Part shown: piece by piece, positions 6,656 to 7,430 of the stretch | Layout of the letters: each line of letters starts with the position of its first letter | Numbering within the stretch: the stretch's first letter is position 1 | Position numbers and translations under genes: made by a program | Source: Candidatus Thorarchaeota archaeon MP11T_1 | GTDB taxonomy: Archaea; Asgardarchaeota; Thorarchaeia; Thorarchaeales; Thorarchaeaceae | DNA: 7,430 nt | Direction: 5' to 3' | Assembly (NCBI GenBank): GCA_002825515.1 | Contig: PJET01000080.1 | Location: forward strand, 1 to 7,430 | The notes under the pieces: generated by a model | Databases searched by the model: none | Seen by the model: only the letters and a program-made list of their open reading frames with translations | Told to the model about the DNA's origin: nothing

Positions 6656-6662
6656 TTTAATA
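6656..6662 (+). promoter_or_regulatory. TATA box of the TrmB-family gene
   Basis: TTTAATA, preceded by the purine-rich AGAGG that could serve as BRE, lies 33-39 bases before the ATG at 6695. Transcription would start near 6684, giving a leader of about 10 bases that includes a weak SD (GGTGG, 6686-6690). This is the best promoter match in the window. Confidence 0.6.
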
Positions 6663-6666
6663 TTCT

Positions 6667-6683
6667 GTGATCTCAGATATCAC
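6667..6683. repeat. Second inverted repeat, between TATA box and start of the TrmB-family gene
   Basis: GTGAT and ATCAC form 5-bp arms around 7 bases (CTCAGAT). The right arm extends to TATCAC. It overlaps the predicted transcription start, where a bound repressor would block initiation. Its centre is about 34 bases from that of the upstream palindrome, roughly three helical turns. Confidence 0.5.
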
Positions 6684-6694
6684 TGGGTGGTAAC

Positions 6695-7430
6695 ATGGTC
6701 CAAGACACCATCGTCAATGATCTGACTAGTCTAGGTTTGACTAAGAATGAGGCCAAAGCATATCATGCACTCGTCAAGATTGGTAGGTCGACTGCAAGGG
6801 AAATCGCAGAGGAGTCTGGAATTCCACGTAGTAAAGTCTACGAAACTCTCGACATGCTTGACAAACGTGGGATAATCAAGAAAGTAACAGGCAGCGATCC
6901 AGCAGAGTTTGATCCTGCTCCTGTCGATGCAGCACTGGACCATCTAGAGGAGAAGGTCAAAAGCTCTGCTTCGAGTGCACGAAAAGTCCTGCAAGGTCTT
7001 CAAGCTTTGAGAGGGACTGAGTCTAAGGAATTTGCGTGGGCAGTGGAAGGAATAGAGCATGTCATTGTTGGAATGAGGACAGCCATCGAAGAGGCACAAG
7101 ACTATGTGTACATTGCCTCTGCAGCTCCTGAACTATTGGGCAGACTCAGGAGTGCATTTAGCGCAGCCAAGAACAGAAAAGTGAAGATTGAAGTATTCAC
7201 CACAACGCCAGGAGCGCAGCAGATTGCAGGACTTGAACACTATCTAACAGTGAACATTGCTATGCCTGGCAAGGATTTGCTGATAGAGAGCTTCAAAGAG
7301 GTTTTCCAGTCACCTCATCTGATAGCCGACGAAATGGAACCAACAAGGATGCTGATCATGAATGTTGATGGTAGAGAGAGCATTGGAGTCTTCCTCCCCA
7401 GTGATGATGCATCACAGCCATGGGCGCTAC
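6695..7430 (+). CDS. TrmB-family transcriptional regulator, C-terminus cut by the window edge
   Basis: 245 codons run open to the right edge from the ATG at 6695. Residues 11-65 are a TrmB-type winged helix: GLTKNEAKAYHALVKIG (14-30), then the helix-turn-helix REIAEESGIPRSKVYETLD (35-53), then the wing. A probable coiled-coil dimerisation helix spans about 79-105 (HLEEKVKSSASSARKVL). From about 113 a phospholipase-D-like effector domain follows (VEGIEHVIVGM, AQDYVYIAS, KVKIEVFTT), without HKD catalytic motifs in what is visible. Its last visible part, DGRESIGVFLP, matches the usual end strand, so only a few tens of residues are probably missing. This short form lacks the sugar-binding extension of the maltose regulators, so a sugar ligand should not be assumed. 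The two palindromes at its promoter suggest autoregulation, and its position near the ABC operon suggests it may also act there. Confidence 0.9.
   Translation, partial: MVQDTIVNDLTSLGLTKNEAKAYHALVKIGRSTAREIAEESGIPRSKVYETLDMLDKRGIIKKVTGSDPAEFDPAPVDAALDHLEEKVKSSASSARKVLQGLQALRGTESKEFAWAVEGIEHVIVGMRTAIEEAQDYVYIASAAPELLGRLRSAFSAAKNRKVKIEVFTTTPGAQQIAGLEHYLTVNIAMPGKDLLIESFKEVFQSPHLIADEMEPTRMLIMNVDGRESIGVFLPSDDASQPWAL

Noticed and set aside
6731..6943. Minus-strand open frame of 70 codons
   Set aside because: It is antisense to the TrmB winged-helix domain, which is clearly the real coding frame.

Overview
The window looks archaeal. It carries a TrmB-family regulator, an M42 (TET-type) aminopeptidase, the start of a membrane-anchored Holliday-junction-resolvase-related endonuclease and a short NfeD protein. 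Several genes look leaderless, with TATA-like boxes about 25 bases before the start codon, while operon-internal genes have good Shine-Dalgarno (SD) sites. Base composition is moderate. I cannot fix the lineage from this sequence alone; an Asgard or Thermoplasmatota-like archaeon would fit, but that is a weak guess. No rRNA, tRNA, CRISPR array, insertion sequence or phage gene was seen.

Layout. 1-195 (-): N-terminus of a resolvase-related endonuclease, cut by the window edge. 296-1336 (+): complete M42 metallo-aminopeptidase with all expected metal ligands. 1333-1731 (-): two-TM NfeD-type OB-fold protein, convergent with the peptidase and sharing one CTAG as both stop codons. 1868-2986 (+): MFS permease, overlapping by 8 bases the end of the convergent ABC operon. 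2979-6251 (-): three-gene ABC-2 exporter operon, in transcription order ATPase, permease 1, permease 2. 6350-6625 (+): small winged-helix protein. 6695-7430 (+): TrmB-family regulator, cut near its C-terminus.

How the genes fit together. The clearest unit is the ABC-2 exporter with its two paralogous permeases, each having a large extracytoplasmic domain, facing two DNA-binding proteins. The two intergenic stretches in this block are rich in GTGAY/RTCAC half-sites. Two of these lie in a perfect 8-bp-arm palindrome just before the TATA box of the TrmB-like gene. Half-sites also flank the presumed TATA box of the ABC operon. I infer that one of the two regulators controls itself and the exporter; the exported substrate cannot be read from the sequence. 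The left half (endonuclease, peptidase, NfeD, MFS) is a set of single genes with no obvious shared function. Genes are packed tightly: both convergent junctions overlap, leaving no room for intergenic terminators.
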